From: [Eubacterium] yurii
GTDB taxonomy: Bacteria > Bacillota > Clostridia > Peptostreptococcales > Filifactoraceae
Reading direction: 5' to 3'
NCBI GenBank assembly: GCA_900167215.1
Contig: FUZS01000009.1
Span: 62,001-126,000 of the forward strand
Length of the DNA stretch: 64,000 nt
Under the pieces are notes generated by a model. It saw only the letters and a list, made by a program, of their open reading frames with translations. It was not told where the DNA came from and ran no database searches. Both the position numbers and the translations under genes were made by a program. This document shows positions 1 to 8,198 of the stretch, one piece after another. Positions within the stretch are counted from its first letter, which is position 1, and every line of letters starts with the position of its first letter.

Positions 1-882
1 TCAAGTATTGCAATGACACAATTTTTAGTAAACAATGGCAAAAAAGCCCATCATTTTTTGGATGATAAGATACCAAGCAGCCTTGCATTTATATCAGATA
101 GAGTCAAAATCCACAAAAGTGAAGACTTTGATAAAATTAAGGATTTTGACAAATATACAGTGATAATACTAGACTGCGGAAACAAGAACAGGGTAAATGT
201 AAAAGAAAGTATATTAAACAATGCTTTTCATACCATCTGTATAGACCATCACGAAAGCAATGACTTTTTTGCCGATATCAACTATGTTGATGATAAGGCT
301 TCATCCACTTGTGAATTGGTGTATGATTTTGCAAAATTATATGATGAGACTAAGATAGATGAAGTTGTAGCCACAGCTTTATATACAGGACTTGCAACAG
401 ATACCGGACATTTCAAGTTTGATTGCACTGCAGTAAGCTCATTTTACATGGCTGCCGACTTGTTGAAAAAAGGTGCAAAAAAGCAGGAAATGATAAAAAG
501 TGTCTATCAAAGTGATGAGTATAATTACAAAAAACTTGAAGCTCATCTCATAGTTAACAATATGGAAAAGTTAGATGATATCTGTATTATGACCATGCCA
601 AGCGACGTATTGAAAAAGTATAAAGTAGAGCTCAAAGATACTGAAAATATGGTAAATAATACTGTAAATATTAAGGGTGTGGAAGTTGGCTTATTGCTAA
701 AGGAAAAGGAAGGAAACATTGTAAAAGGTTCACTTCGTTCTAAAGAAAGGGTAAATGTGGCAAAGATTGCACAGTGCTTTTCAGGTGGAGGACACGAGAG
801 AGCAGCAGGATTTACAATGGAAAATACAGATTTGGCTAAGGCGAGGGTTGAAGTGCTTAATAAGATTAAAGAGTTTATGTAA
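1..882 (+). CDS. nrnA: DHH/DHHA1 phosphoesterase NrnA (nanoRNase/pAp phosphatase), 5' partial
   Basis: This is a DHH-family phosphoesterase that in related bacteria degrades short oligoribonucleotides and 3'-phosphoadenosine 5'-phosphate in the cytoplasm. The visible protein carries the DHH motif in CIDHHES (metal binding) and the C-terminal DHHA1 glycine motif GGGHERAAGF. The reading frame is open from base 1 (codons for SSIA precede the first Met at 13). Family members are about 320 residues and begin with a conserved GDxxGS segment, so the real start lies upstream and the gene is cut by the window edge. It is followed after 23 bases by truB and then ribF, the normal Firmicutes order downstream of rbfA. 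Identification is firm; the missing N-terminus is inferred from family length. Confidence 0.93.
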   Translation, partial: SSIAMTQFLVNNGKKAHHFLDDKIPSSLAFISDRVKIHKSEDFDKIKDFDKYTVIILDCGNKNRVNVKESILNNAFHTICIDHHESNDFFADINYVDDKASSTCELVYDFAKLYDETKIDEVVATALYTGLATDTGHFKFDCTAVSSFYMAADLLKKGAKKQEMIKSVYQSDEYNYKKLEAHLIVNNMEKLDDICIMTMPSDVLKKYKVELKDTENMVNNTVNIKGVEVGLLLKEKEGNIVKGSLRSKERVNVAKIAQCFSGGGHERAAGFTMENTDLAKARVEVLNKIKEFM

Positions 883-905
883 GAGTATAAAAAGAGTAAA
901 TTATA

Positions 906-1781
906 ATGAATGAGCAATTGAACGGCATAATAAATGTACTTAAACCAAGCGGTATGACCTCACATGACGTGGTGTACAAGATAAGAAAGAAATTTAACAT
1001 CCAAAAGGTTGGTCATACCGGAACCTTGGATCAAAATGTATCAGGAGTCTTGCCAATAGTTATAGGTAAGGCTACAAAACTGTCTCAGATCTTAACTGAC
1101 AAGGATAAATCCTACAGATGTATGATGACATTTGGCAAAAAAACAGACACATCTGACACATACGGTCAAATAATAAACGGCTTTGATAAGGTCATAGACT
1201 ATGATGACCTAAGATTAGTATGTGAGAAATTCATTGGTGTTATGGAGCAAACACCATCTATGTACAGCGCAATAAAGGTAAATGGGCGTAAATTGTACGA
1301 TATTGCAAGAAAAGGACAGACTATTGACAGCGTACCTATTAGAACAGTAGTTATTAATCAGTTCAAGATATTGAAGTATGAGAATAACAGCTTGACTTTT
1401 GATATTGACTGCTCCAAGGGAACCTATATACGCAGTGTGGTGGAAGATATAGCAGAAAAGCTTGGTGCTATATCATATATGAATATACTTATACGCACTA
1501 AATCAGGTCAATTTACCATAGATGACAGTGTCCCTATAGAAGATATAGAAGAAAAAGATATACTGCCAATAGATAAAATAGAGATAAAAGGTTCGAGAAA
1601 CATTGTATTAGATGAGTATCAATTAAAGAGATATAAAAATGGACTTAGAGTCACAAAGGAATATATAAGAAATTTTGTCGAAAGTGAAAAAAATATCTAC
1701 AAAATATATGATGAAGATAAAAATCTGATATCCATAGGAAATTTTGTAGATGACAAACTCAAAAATATGCTGATGATATAA
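906..1781 (+). CDS. truB: tRNA pseudouridine(55) synthase TruB
   Basis: TruB converts U55 in the T-arm of tRNAs to pseudouridine. The 291-residue protein has the N-terminal motif NGIINVLKPSGMTSHDVV, and the catalytic aspartate lies in GHTGTLD (about residue 42). This is followed by QNVSGVLPI where most homologues read PLATGVLPI, a minor variation. The segment GTYIRSVVEDI is the conserved RNA-binding and active-site motif, and a PUA-like tail follows. It sits between nrnA and ribF, 23 bases after nrnA, so the two are probably co-transcribed. The start at 906 is chosen because it gives the family N-terminus, although the Shine-Dalgarno site is weak. Confidence 0.95.
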   Translation: MNEQLNGIINVLKPSGMTSHDVVYKIRKKFNIQKVGHTGTLDQNVSGVLPIVIGKATKLSQILTDKDKSYRCMMTFGKKTDTSDTYGQIINGFDKVIDYDDLRLVCEKFIGVMEQTPSMYSAIKVNGRKLYDIARKGQTIDSVPIRTVVINQFKILKYENNSLTFDIDCSKGTYIRSVVEDIAEKLGAISYMNILIRTKSGQFTIDDSVPIEDIEEKDILPIDKIEIKGSRNIVLDEYQLKRYKNGLRVTKEYIRNFVESEKNIYKIYDEDKNLISIGNFVDDKLKNMLMI

Positions 1782-1881
1782 GAGTTATAGATTAATTTTT
1801 CAAGTGAACAGTAGCTAAGTCAAAGCTGATGTAATTTTTAAAGATAGGCTGGATTTTAATTGCTATCAGTCTTAGTTTAAA

Positions 1882-2814
1882 ATGGTAAAAATAATGAAGA
1901 TTTATGAAAATTTTGAAGTAGAAAAAAAATATAAAAGGTCGATAACTATAGGAGACTTTGACGGATTGCACAACGGTCACATGCCGCTTATAAAAAAGAC
2001 CATAGAAATGGCAAAAAATAAGGGTTATGTATCTTGTGCTTTGACATTTAGATTTAATACGGCGAATTTGTCAAATAATAAGGTAAAATATCTCTGTGAT
2101 ATAGATGAAAAGATTGAACTCTTTAAAAAAAGCGGAATAGATGAGCTTTTTATTATAGAGTTTTGCAACGAGATAAAAAACACCAACGTTTATGACTTCA
2201 TATCTAAGATATTGGTAGATAAACTAAATGTGAAATATCTACTACTTGGAGATGATGCAAAGCTTGGTAGTGACAGACTGGATATTCATGGTATAGAAGA
2301 AGTCTGTAAGATATGTAAGGTTGATTTTTATTCATTATCACAGGTTCAAATAGATAATATAAGGGTAACAAGCTCTCACATCAGAAACTTAATTGCAAAC
2401 GGAGTTGTAGATGAGAATTTAACCAAATTTTTGGGAAGAGACTATTGTTTTAGCGGAGAAGTAGTACACGGCAACGGATTAGGTGTAAAGCTTGGATTTC
2501 CAACGGCAAATATAATGCTTAATTCATCTTTAGTATTACCTAAATTTGGGGTATATTATGCTGTATGCGAGATAGACGGTAAGAAATACAACTGTGCTAT
2601 AAATATAGGTGATAAACCTACAGTAGATAATAATTACCTTGGTTTGGAAGCATTTATATTTGATTTTAACGAAGATATTTATGGAAAGAAAATAAAGATA
2701 TATTTAAAAAAATTTATAAGAAAAGAAGAAAAATTTAAAAACTTAGATGAACTTATAAATCAGATGAAAAAAGATGTAGAAGATATAAGAAAATTGATGA
2801 AAAATGCAATATAA
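1882..2814 (+). CDS. ribF: Bifunctional riboflavin kinase / FAD synthetase RibF
   Basis: RibF phosphorylates riboflavin to FMN and adenylates FMN to FAD. The N-terminal FAD synthetase half shows the nucleotidyl-transfer motif TIGDFDGLHNGH near residue 22. The C-terminal flavokinase half (from about residue 180) shows GRDYCFSGEVVHGNGLG followed by LGFPTANI. The 310-residue length is normal for the family. It follows truB after 100 bases, the conserved order in Firmicutes. The start is uncertain: Met1 at 1882 and Met5 at 1894 are both possible and neither has a strong Shine-Dalgarno site. Confidence 0.95.
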   Translation: MVKIMKIYENFEVEKKYKRSITIGDFDGLHNGHMPLIKKTIEMAKNKGYVSCALTFRFNTANLSNNKVKYLCDIDEKIELFKKSGIDELFIIEFCNEIKNTNVYDFISKILVDKLNVKYLLLGDDAKLGSDRLDIHGIEEVCKICKVDFYSLSQVQIDNIRVTSSHIRNLIANGVVDENLTKFLGRDYCFSGEVVHGNGLGVKLGFPTANIMLNSSLVLPKFGVYYAVCEIDGKKYNCAINIGDKPTVDNNYLGLEAFIFDFNEDIYGKKIKIYLKKFIRKEEKFKNLDELINQMKKDVEDIRKLMKNAI

Positions 2815-2877
2815 AAACTGAAAAATGGGTATACTAAGATAGGTAACATTGTTTTTAGCAAAAAAAGGAGAATAGTT

Positions 2878-5568
2878 GTGAGAAAATGTAGTGAATGTAA
2901 AGAAAATGCAGCTGTCCTTTTCATACAAGATTTAAATGATAGGACTAAGCTCAGAGGTTTATGTCTCAGTTGTGCTAAAAAACTTAATATACCGGGAATA
3001 GACAATATTTTGAATAATGCAGGCATAGATATAGATAATGTTGACGATATAACTGAACAGATGAATGAGATAAGCCAAACTATGGAAGAACAGTTTGGGG
3101 ATATGGACTCACTTAAGGTAAATGAGATACTTGGAAAGATTTCATCATCCAACGAGTTTAAGTCAATGATGAAGAAAATGGGGGATATAATTATGAACCA
3201 AAACAATAACTATCCTCAAGATAAGGAAGAAAACAAGGACAATGATAAGGATACTCAGCCAAAAAGTGAGGAAATAACAGATGCTGAGATAGACTTTTCA
3301 GATAATCTGTTCGACAATAAATTCAATAAGTCTGAAGAAAGCACAGCTAAAGATGGAAATACTCAAGATAACAAAGATAATCAGATAGAATCTGAGAATA
3401 AAGATGCAGATGTAACAGTAATAAAAGATGATGATGCTCAAGTTGTTAAAGATAATGATGATGACGGTTTGATAGACATTGCTTCTTTTGAAAATGAACT
3501 TAAAAAGATGTTTGGTGGAAAAAACGGCTTTTTTGAGATAAATGTATCATCAATGCCAAATATGTTCGGTGAAGGAGACGATGTTTTTTCAAACAACTCA
3601 TTCCAAGAAGATACTGCTGAAAGAAAAAATAGTGAGAAATCAAATTCTAAAAAGAAAAATTTGAAAAATATTGAAAAGTTCAGCATCAATCTTACACAAC
3701 GTGCAAGGGACAATCAGATAGATCCTGTTATTGGCAGACAAAAAGAAATAGACAGGGTAATCCAGATATTAAACAGAAGAACTAAAAATAACCCGGTGCT
3801 TATAGGAGAGCCCGGAGTTGGTAAGACAGCTATTGCAGAAGGATTGGCATATAAGATAGTAAAGGCTGAAGTACCTCAAAAACTTCTTGACTATGAGATA
3901 ATGCAGCTTGATATGTCTTCGATAGTTGCCGGAACACAATTTAGAGGACAATTTGAAACAAGGATGAAGAACATCATCGAAGAGGCAAGAAAAGCAGGCA
4001 ATGTAATACTTGTGATAGATGAGATACACTCTATTATGGGGGCTGGAGATTCACAGGGCACTATGGATGCAGCAAATATCTTAAAACCTGCCCTTGCAAA
4101 AGGTGATATTCAAATAATAGGTGCAACTACAATCAATGAATACAAAAAGCATATCGAAAAAGATAAGGCTCTTGAGAGAAGATTGCAGAGTGTATTAGTG
4201 GAAGAACCTACAATACAGGAGTCAATAGACATAGTAAAAGGTCTTAAAGATTACTATGAAAACTACCATAAGATATTGCTTTCTGATGAAGTAATAGAGG
4301 CAGCGGTAAAACTTTCAAGCAGATATATAACAGACAGATATTTGCCTGATAAGGCTATAGATATAATAGATGAGGTAGGCTCTAAAGCTAATCTGTCTAA
4401 TAAGGCTATATATGAAATACAGTCAATCAAGGACAGCATAGAGACACTCAAGAAAAATCAGGAAACAGCAACAGAAAACAACGACTATGAAAAGGCTGCA
4501 ATGTACAAGACAAAAGAACTTAACCTTGAAGAAGAACTAAAAAACCTACAAGAAAATGAGTATTTGAAAGTAACTGTGCAAGATGTGGCTGATGTAATAG
4601 AACAGTGGACAAAGATACCTGTAAAAGAAATCAGTGTGGAAGAAACTCAAAAACTGATGGATTTGGAAAAGAGACTCAAAGAAACTGTTGTAGGACAAGA
4701 TAGAGCTATAGAAGTCATTGCAAAGGCAATAAGAAGAAACAGAGCAGGAATATCTGCTGTAAAAAAACCAAGCTCATTTATCTTTGTAGGGCCTACCGGA
4801 GTTGGAAAGACACAGTTGGTAAAATCACTGGCTAAGGATATGTTCGGTTCCGAAGATATGATAATAAGAGTGGACATGAGTGAATATATGGAGAAACATT
4901 CCGTATCCAAACTTGTAGGAGCTCCTCCGGGATATGTAGGTTTTGATGAAGGCGGACAGTTGACAGACAGAGTAAAGAGAAAACCGTACAGTATTATACT
5001 TTTTGATGAGATAGAAAAGGCACATCCTGACGTATTTAATATGCTCTTGCAGATATTGGATGAGGGTAGACTTACAGACTCACAAGGCGGAGTAGTCCAC
5101 TTTGAAAACACTGTTATAGTTATGACATCAAATATAGGGACAACATTTAAAAATCAATCTTTGGGCTTTGGCGCTCAAGAAGAAGAGTACCAAAGAGAAG
5201 AACAAAGAGTCCATGATGCTATGAAAGAAAACTTCAAACCTGAGTTTTTAAATAGAATTGATGAAATAGTAGTATTTAACAGACTTTCAAAGGATAACCT
5301 AAGAAAAATAGTAGATATAATGATAAGTCAACTCCAAGATGTAGTAAAAGACAAGGGAATTAGCATCAAGATAACAGATGAAGTAAAAGACTTCATCGTT
5401 GAAAAGGGCTATGATGAAAAATATGGAGCCAGACCGCTTAGAAGAGTGATACAAAAATATATCGAGGATGAAATATCAGATATATTTATTATGAACGACT
5501 TAAACAAGTTCAATGTCTTAACTCTACAGCTTTTAAACAAAAAGATAATGGTTGAAAAAGGCGTATAA
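2878..5568 (+). CDS. clpE: ClpE-like ATP-dependent protease ATPase with N-terminal zinc finger
   Basis: This is a Hsp100/Clp unfoldase that would feed substrates to ClpP. The GTG start at 2878 has a good AAGGAG site. Residues 1-35 hold a CxxC...CxxC zinc finger (CSEC and CLSC) as in ClpE and McsA. There follows a long linker of roughly 190 residues rich in Asp, Glu, Lys, Asn and Ser. AAA1 has Walker A GEPGVGKT (about 311) and Walker B VILVIDEIH (about 377). A UVR-like coiled segment (EKAAMYKTKELNLEEEL, about 537) comes next. AAA2 has Walker A GPTGVGKT (about 638). At 896 residues it is longer than the roughly 700 of Bacillus ClpE, mainly because of the linker. No CtsR heptad repeat is visible upstream. 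The symbol is by architecture; ClpC is the alternative, but ClpC has a Clp_N domain instead of a zinc finger. Confidence 0.88.
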   Translation: MRKCSECKENAAVLFIQDLNDRTKLRGLCLSCAKKLNIPGIDNILNNAGIDIDNVDDITEQMNEISQTMEEQFGDMDSLKVNEILGKISSSNEFKSMMKKMGDIIMNQNNNYPQDKEENKDNDKDTQPKSEEITDAEIDFSDNLFDNKFNKSEESTAKDGNTQDNKDNQIESENKDADVTVIKDDDAQVVKDNDDDGLIDIASFENELKKMFGGKNGFFEINVSSMPNMFGEGDDVFSNNSFQEDTAERKNSEKSNSKKKNLKNIEKFSINLTQRARDNQIDPVIGRQKEIDRVIQILNRRTKNNPVLIGEPGVGKTAIAEGLAYKIVKAEVPQKLLDYEIMQLDMSSIVAGTQFRGQFETRMKNIIEEARKAGNVILVIDEIHSIMGAGDSQGTMDAANILKPALAKGDIQIIGATTINEYKKHIEKDKALERRLQSVLVEEPTIQESIDIVKGLKDYYENYHKILLSDEVIEAAVKLSSRYITDRYLPDKAIDIIDEVGSKANLSNKAIYEIQSIKDSIETLKKNQETATENNDYEKAAMYKTKELNLEEELKNLQENEYLKVTVQDVADVIEQWTKIPVKEISVEETQKLMDLEKRLKETVVGQDRAIEVIAKAIRRNRAGISAVKKPSSFIFVGPTGVGKTQLVKSLAKDMFGSEDMIIRVDMSEYMEKHSVSKLVGAPPGYVGFDEGGQLTDRVKRKPYSIILFDEIEKAHPDVFNMLLQILDEGRLTDSQGGVVHFENTVIVMTSNIGTTFKNQSLGFGAQEEEYQREEQRVHDAMKENFKPEFLNRIDEIVVFNRLSKDNLRKIVDIMISQLQDVVKDKGISIKITDEVKDFIVEKGYDEKYGARPLRRVIQKYIEDEISDIFIMNDLNKFNVLTLQLLNKKIMVEKGV

Positions 5569-5583
5569 ATAAAATATATAATA

Positions 5584-5616
5584 AAAAAGAGAAGTGGAAA
5601 ATCTACTTCTCTTTTT
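5584..5616. terminator. Bidirectional intrinsic terminator between clpE and the sdpI-like gene
   Basis: A perfect inverted repeat, AAAAAGAGAAGT (5584-5595) against ACTTCTCTTTTT (5605-5616), is extended inward by three more pairs to a 3-base loop. Runs of A and T on the two sides allow it to terminate clpE on the plus strand and the convergent gene on the minus strand. Confidence 0.85.
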
Positions 5617-5648
5617 GTACTAATACTTATATTTCTACTTAATTAATT

Positions 5649-6317
5649 CTAATTGAGATTATTCTCTTCATTATACTCTTTATAATACTTATAAGAGGTT
5701 TTCAAGCAGACAATAACCCATATAGCTGTCAAAATTAACATTAAAAACAAATTCCATATTCCTGATAAAAATACAGCCTCAACAATAAGAATAAGGCCGA
5801 GGGCAACAGATGATATACCCATGAATCGTTGAGTTTTTTGCCATACCACGTCATTTGCCATACTCCATTTTGTTCGAATTCCTATAAGAGAGTTTCTCCT
5901 TAGTTTCGGCATTATATTTCCTGAAACTACGTGAAAAATACCTATACATATACTTATAAATTTGAAGGGATCCACAGAAACTGACTCTTGTGAAGCATAA
6001 GTTAAAGCTTTGTACTGAAAGTAAAAACCTAAAGAAGCAAAGAAAACTATTGTGTAAATGCTCATTAAAAGTAAGTATTTTTCACTATTTTTTCCATTTT
6101 TCTTACTTTCTCTTTTTGCAATCAATATAAATGCTGATATCACCGGTAGTGCTATGATAGGCATGAGAAGAAATTCATACTTACTTCCCATTCTATCCAC
6201 TTCTCCTGCAAAATTATAGTGGAGAGGAACAGTATCAGGCATAAATATAAAAAATAAGGCAGTACCTAAGATAAATATAAAAATTAATGAATATAAGATA
6301 AGATACAATTTTTTCAT
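5649..6317 (-). CDS. SdpI-family membrane protein (DUF1648 + SdpI/YfhL domain)
   Basis: This is a polytopic membrane protein of the SdpI family, known in Bacillus subtilis as the immunity protein against the SDP killing peptide. Residues 4-60 match DUF1648, with the diagnostic segment MPDTVPLHYNFAGEVDRMG after the first membrane helix. The C-terminal half has the SdpI-type motif RRNSLIGIRTKWSMANDVVW, and about six membrane helices are visible. I place the start at ATG 6317 rather than GTG 6326, because GAGGTGAT lies just upstream of that ATG. The upstream ArsR gene ends at 6319, one base before, so the two are translationally coupled. No sdpABC toxin genes are near, so the true substrate is unknown. 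Confidence 0.85.
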   Translation of the reverse strand: MKKLYLILYSLIFIFILGTALFFIFMPDTVPLHYNFAGEVDRMGSKYEFLLMPIIALPVISAFILIAKRESKKNGKNSEKYLLLMSIYTIVFFASLGFYFQYKALTYASQESVSVDPFKFISICIGIFHVVSGNIMPKLRRNSLIGIRTKWSMANDVVWQKTQRFMGISSVALGLILIVEAVFLSGIWNLFLMLILTAIWVIVCLKTSYKYYKEYNEENNLN

Positions 6318-6318
6318 A

Positions 6319-6582
6319 TCAATCACCTCTTAAATCTTTAATCCAAAGCAATGCCTCATCAAGTACAGAGGCATTTAACTCATAAATAATATACTTTCCT
6401 TCACGCTCATCCCTTATCAAATCTGCGTCTTTTAATATCGCCAGATGTTTTGAAATAGCTGGTAAGCTCATGTCAAAATTTTCTGCTATTTCTCCGGCAG
6501 ACAATCTTCCTTTTTTCAGCAGATTTAATATAGTTCTTCTTGTAGGGTCAGCAAGTGCTTTCATGGTATTTTGCAGAGACAT
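6319..6582 (-). CDS. ArsR/SdpR-type winged-helix autorepressor
   Basis: An 87-residue ArsR-family helix-turn-helix regulator. The segment ALADPTRRTILNLLKKGRLS and the recognition helix region SLPAISKHLAILKDADLI are characteristic of SdpR-like members. There are no CxC metal-binding cysteines, which argues against a metal sensor. It is the first gene of a two-gene operon with the SdpI-like membrane protein, and in B. subtilis SdpR represses sdpRI until SdpI captures it at the membrane. A consensus promoter and a palindrome lie directly upstream (6603-6646), consistent with autorepression. Confidence 0.9.
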   Translation of the reverse strand: MSLQNTMKALADPTRRTILNLLKKGRLSAGEIAENFDMSLPAISKHLAILKDADLIRDEREGKYIIYELNASVLDEALLWIKDLRGD

Positions 6583-6602
6583 TTTATCATCACTTCCATC
6601 AT

Positions 6603-6618
6603 TTAACCTTTTGGTTAA
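6603..6618. promoter_or_regulatory. Candidate operator of the SdpR-like repressor
   Basis: TTAACC-TTTT-GGTTAA is a perfect 6-bp inverted repeat with a 4-base spacer. It lies between the -10 box (which it overlaps by one base) and the arsR start codon. A repressor bound there would cover the transcription start. Sequence and position are seen directly; the binding protein is inferred. Confidence 0.65.
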
Positions 6619-6646
6619 TTATAATTCCATTTTTATAAAAAGTCAA
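6618..6646 (-). promoter_or_regulatory. Promoter of the SdpR/SdpI-like operon
   Basis: On the minus strand TTGACT (6646-6641) is followed after exactly 17 bases by a consensus TATAAT (6623-6618). This is a strong sigma-A type promoter 36 bases upstream of the repressor gene. Confidence 0.8.
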
Positions 6647-6752
6647 GAAAAATAAAAAAGGACTTCTACTTACACATTATAAAGTCCCAATATTGATTAA
6701 TAGAAGTTTATTTATTTTTCAATATATTTGTAAATTGCATTATATTTTACAC

Positions 6753-6866
6753 TTATACTAATAGTTAATAAAACTATGAAAAAATTCACTTTTATACATT
6801 CTGTATCAAACTGTATTGATACAATATTAAAAAAAATTTTTATTAATACTATGGATAGTAGTATAA
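6753..6866. repeat. Degenerate MITE-like intergenic element
   Basis: The stretch begins with TTATACTAATAG and ends with AGTAGTATAA, inverted ends like those of the better copies at 15738, 43420 and 44548. It contains an internal hairpin (GTATCAA...TTGATAC). The interior is diverged, so membership in the family is tentative. It lies between the sdpRI-like promoter and the next promoter at 6941. Confidence 0.35.
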
Positions 6867-6940
6867 AATTTATCCTATAAAAATCCTATTTTAAAGTATT
6901 TATGGTTATTTTATGCTAACTAATTTTGACTGTTTAGCCG

Positions 6941-6969
6941 TTGATTTTTCATTTTTGAAATGATATAAT
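6941..6969 (+). promoter_or_regulatory. Promoter of the zinc-ribbon membrane protein gene
   Basis: TTGATT (6941-6946) and TATAAT (6964-6969) are separated by 17 bases, about 75 bases upstream of the start codon at 7044. Confidence 0.7.
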
Positions 6970-7043
6970 TAATTAAAATATAGTTAATAAAAGCACTTTG
7001 AAATAAAGATAAAAATTTTTAAAAAAGTTATGAGGGTAATACT

Positions 7044-7715
7044 ATGGCTGTAAAACTTACATCTGTTAAATGTCCTGAGTGTGGAGCAGCTTTACAGATT
7101 GAAAATGGGAGAGAGCAGATTTTTTGCTCTTATTGCGGAGCGAAGATTTTAATTACAAATGAAAATGAATATATTATAAGACATGTAGATGACGCCGGAG
7201 TAAAAAAGGCTGAAACTGAACGTATAGTTGAAATGAAGAAGTTGGAAATCATAGAGAAAAATCGTATTGACAATGAAAAGAAAAAGAAGACTAAGATAAA
7301 GATTATGGCTATATTAGCAATATTGGCCATGATTTTTCTATCAATAAGTGATAGTGACAAAGATAATGAAGCTTATAAAACTATAAGCGGTTTTTTTATT
7401 CTTGCTATTCCATTCGTATGGTTTATCAATAGGGGAAGCGAAGAGGACTTAGGTTTTGGAGATAAGATTAGATTTCCGCATTCTTTAAAGGAATATAATA
7501 CAAAAAGCTATTTGTTTGTTGAATCCATATTAAAAAGTGTAGGATTTACAAATATAAAAACTGTTCCACTTAATGACTTGACTTTAGGCATAATGAAAAG
7601 ACCTGATATGGTTGAATATATAACCATTAACGGCAAGATGCCTAAATTTGCGTTTAAAAAGTACCATACTAATGCATCAATTGTGATTTCATATCATAGC
7701 TATAGAAAAAGCTAG
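7044..7715 (+). CDS. Zinc-ribbon membrane protein of unknown function
   Basis: I do not recognise a specific family. The 223-residue protein starts with a zinc ribbon (CPECGAAL...CSYCGAKI, residues 10-35). A charged helix rich in Lys and Glu follows (about 55-85), then two hydrophobic segments (about 88-102 and 112-128). The C-terminal soluble region of about 80 residues contains VGFTNIKTVPLNDL, faintly reminiscent of a PASTA-like fold. The topology suggests a membrane-anchored protein with its zinc ribbon in the cytoplasm. The gene is monocistronic with its own promoter. A second unrelated zinc-ribbon membrane protein lies at 62656. Confidence 0.8.
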   Translation: MAVKLTSVKCPECGAALQIENGREQIFCSYCGAKILITNENEYIIRHVDDAGVKKAETERIVEMKKLEIIEKNRIDNEKKKKTKIKIMAILAILAMIFLSISDSDKDNEAYKTISGFFILAIPFVWFINRGSEEDLGFGDKIRFPHSLKEYNTKSYLFVESILKSVGFTNIKTVPLNDLTLGIMKRPDMVEYITINGKMPKFAFKKYHTNASIVISYHSYRKS

Positions 7716-7930
7716 TTTGATTTTAATAGTACTTTGAAAGTTCTGCTCTAATATAAAAATATTAGAAAAAATAGACTATATCAAAAAAACAGTTGAAATT
7801 TATAATATTGTGTAATATAATTATTGAGCTTTGTTTTTTAGAAAATGATGATAAATTAAATTTATATTATATAAAAAAGTTTTATTAACTTACAATATAA
7901 TATTTATATCAAAAATTAATATCAAAGATA

Positions 7931-8165
7931 TTGCAAGATGAGTAGGTCATATGTATTTTTCAGAGAGGGAATGGCTGGTGTAAATTCCCATTTAACTTTG
8001 ACTGAAGGCTACCTTGTATCTCCAAGTTCCAATAAAGCTTGGCGTTGATTACGTTATAATTGTTGAGAGTATTTCGTTATAATATTATATGCGATATACA
8101 AAACAAGGGTGGTACCACGATAATTCGTCCCTAATGCTGATTTGACTGCATTAGGGATTTTTTAA
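7931..8165 (+). promoter_or_regulatory. T-box riboswitch (tRNA-Ala) controlling alaS
   Basis: This leader binds uncharged tRNA-Ala and switches between terminator and antiterminator. The invariant T-box AGGGTGGTACCACG is at 8106-8119. A stem I region with GATGAGTAGG and the AGAGAGGGAATGGCTGGTG-type motif begins near 7938. A GCT alanine triplet in the specifier context CTGAAGGCTACC is at 8008-8010. The mutually exclusive terminator is CCCTAATGC (8129-8137) paired with GCATTAGGG (8148-8156), followed by a T run. It sits directly upstream of alaS, which matches the alanine specifier. Confidence 0.93.
8129..8163 (+). terminator. Regulated terminator of the alaS T-box
   Basis: A 9-bp stem, CCCTAATGC (8129-8137) against GCATTAGGG (8148-8156), is followed by ATTTTTT. 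Its left arm lies just downstream of the T-box sequence, as expected for the attenuator that forms when tRNA-Ala is charged. Confidence 0.85.
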
Positions 8166-8198
8166 TACAATAATATATCTATTGAAAGGGAAGAAATT

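Noticed and set aside
2815-2877. CtsR heptad operator before the clpE-like gene
   Set aside because: No GGTCAAA-type tandem repeat is present in the 63-base gap.
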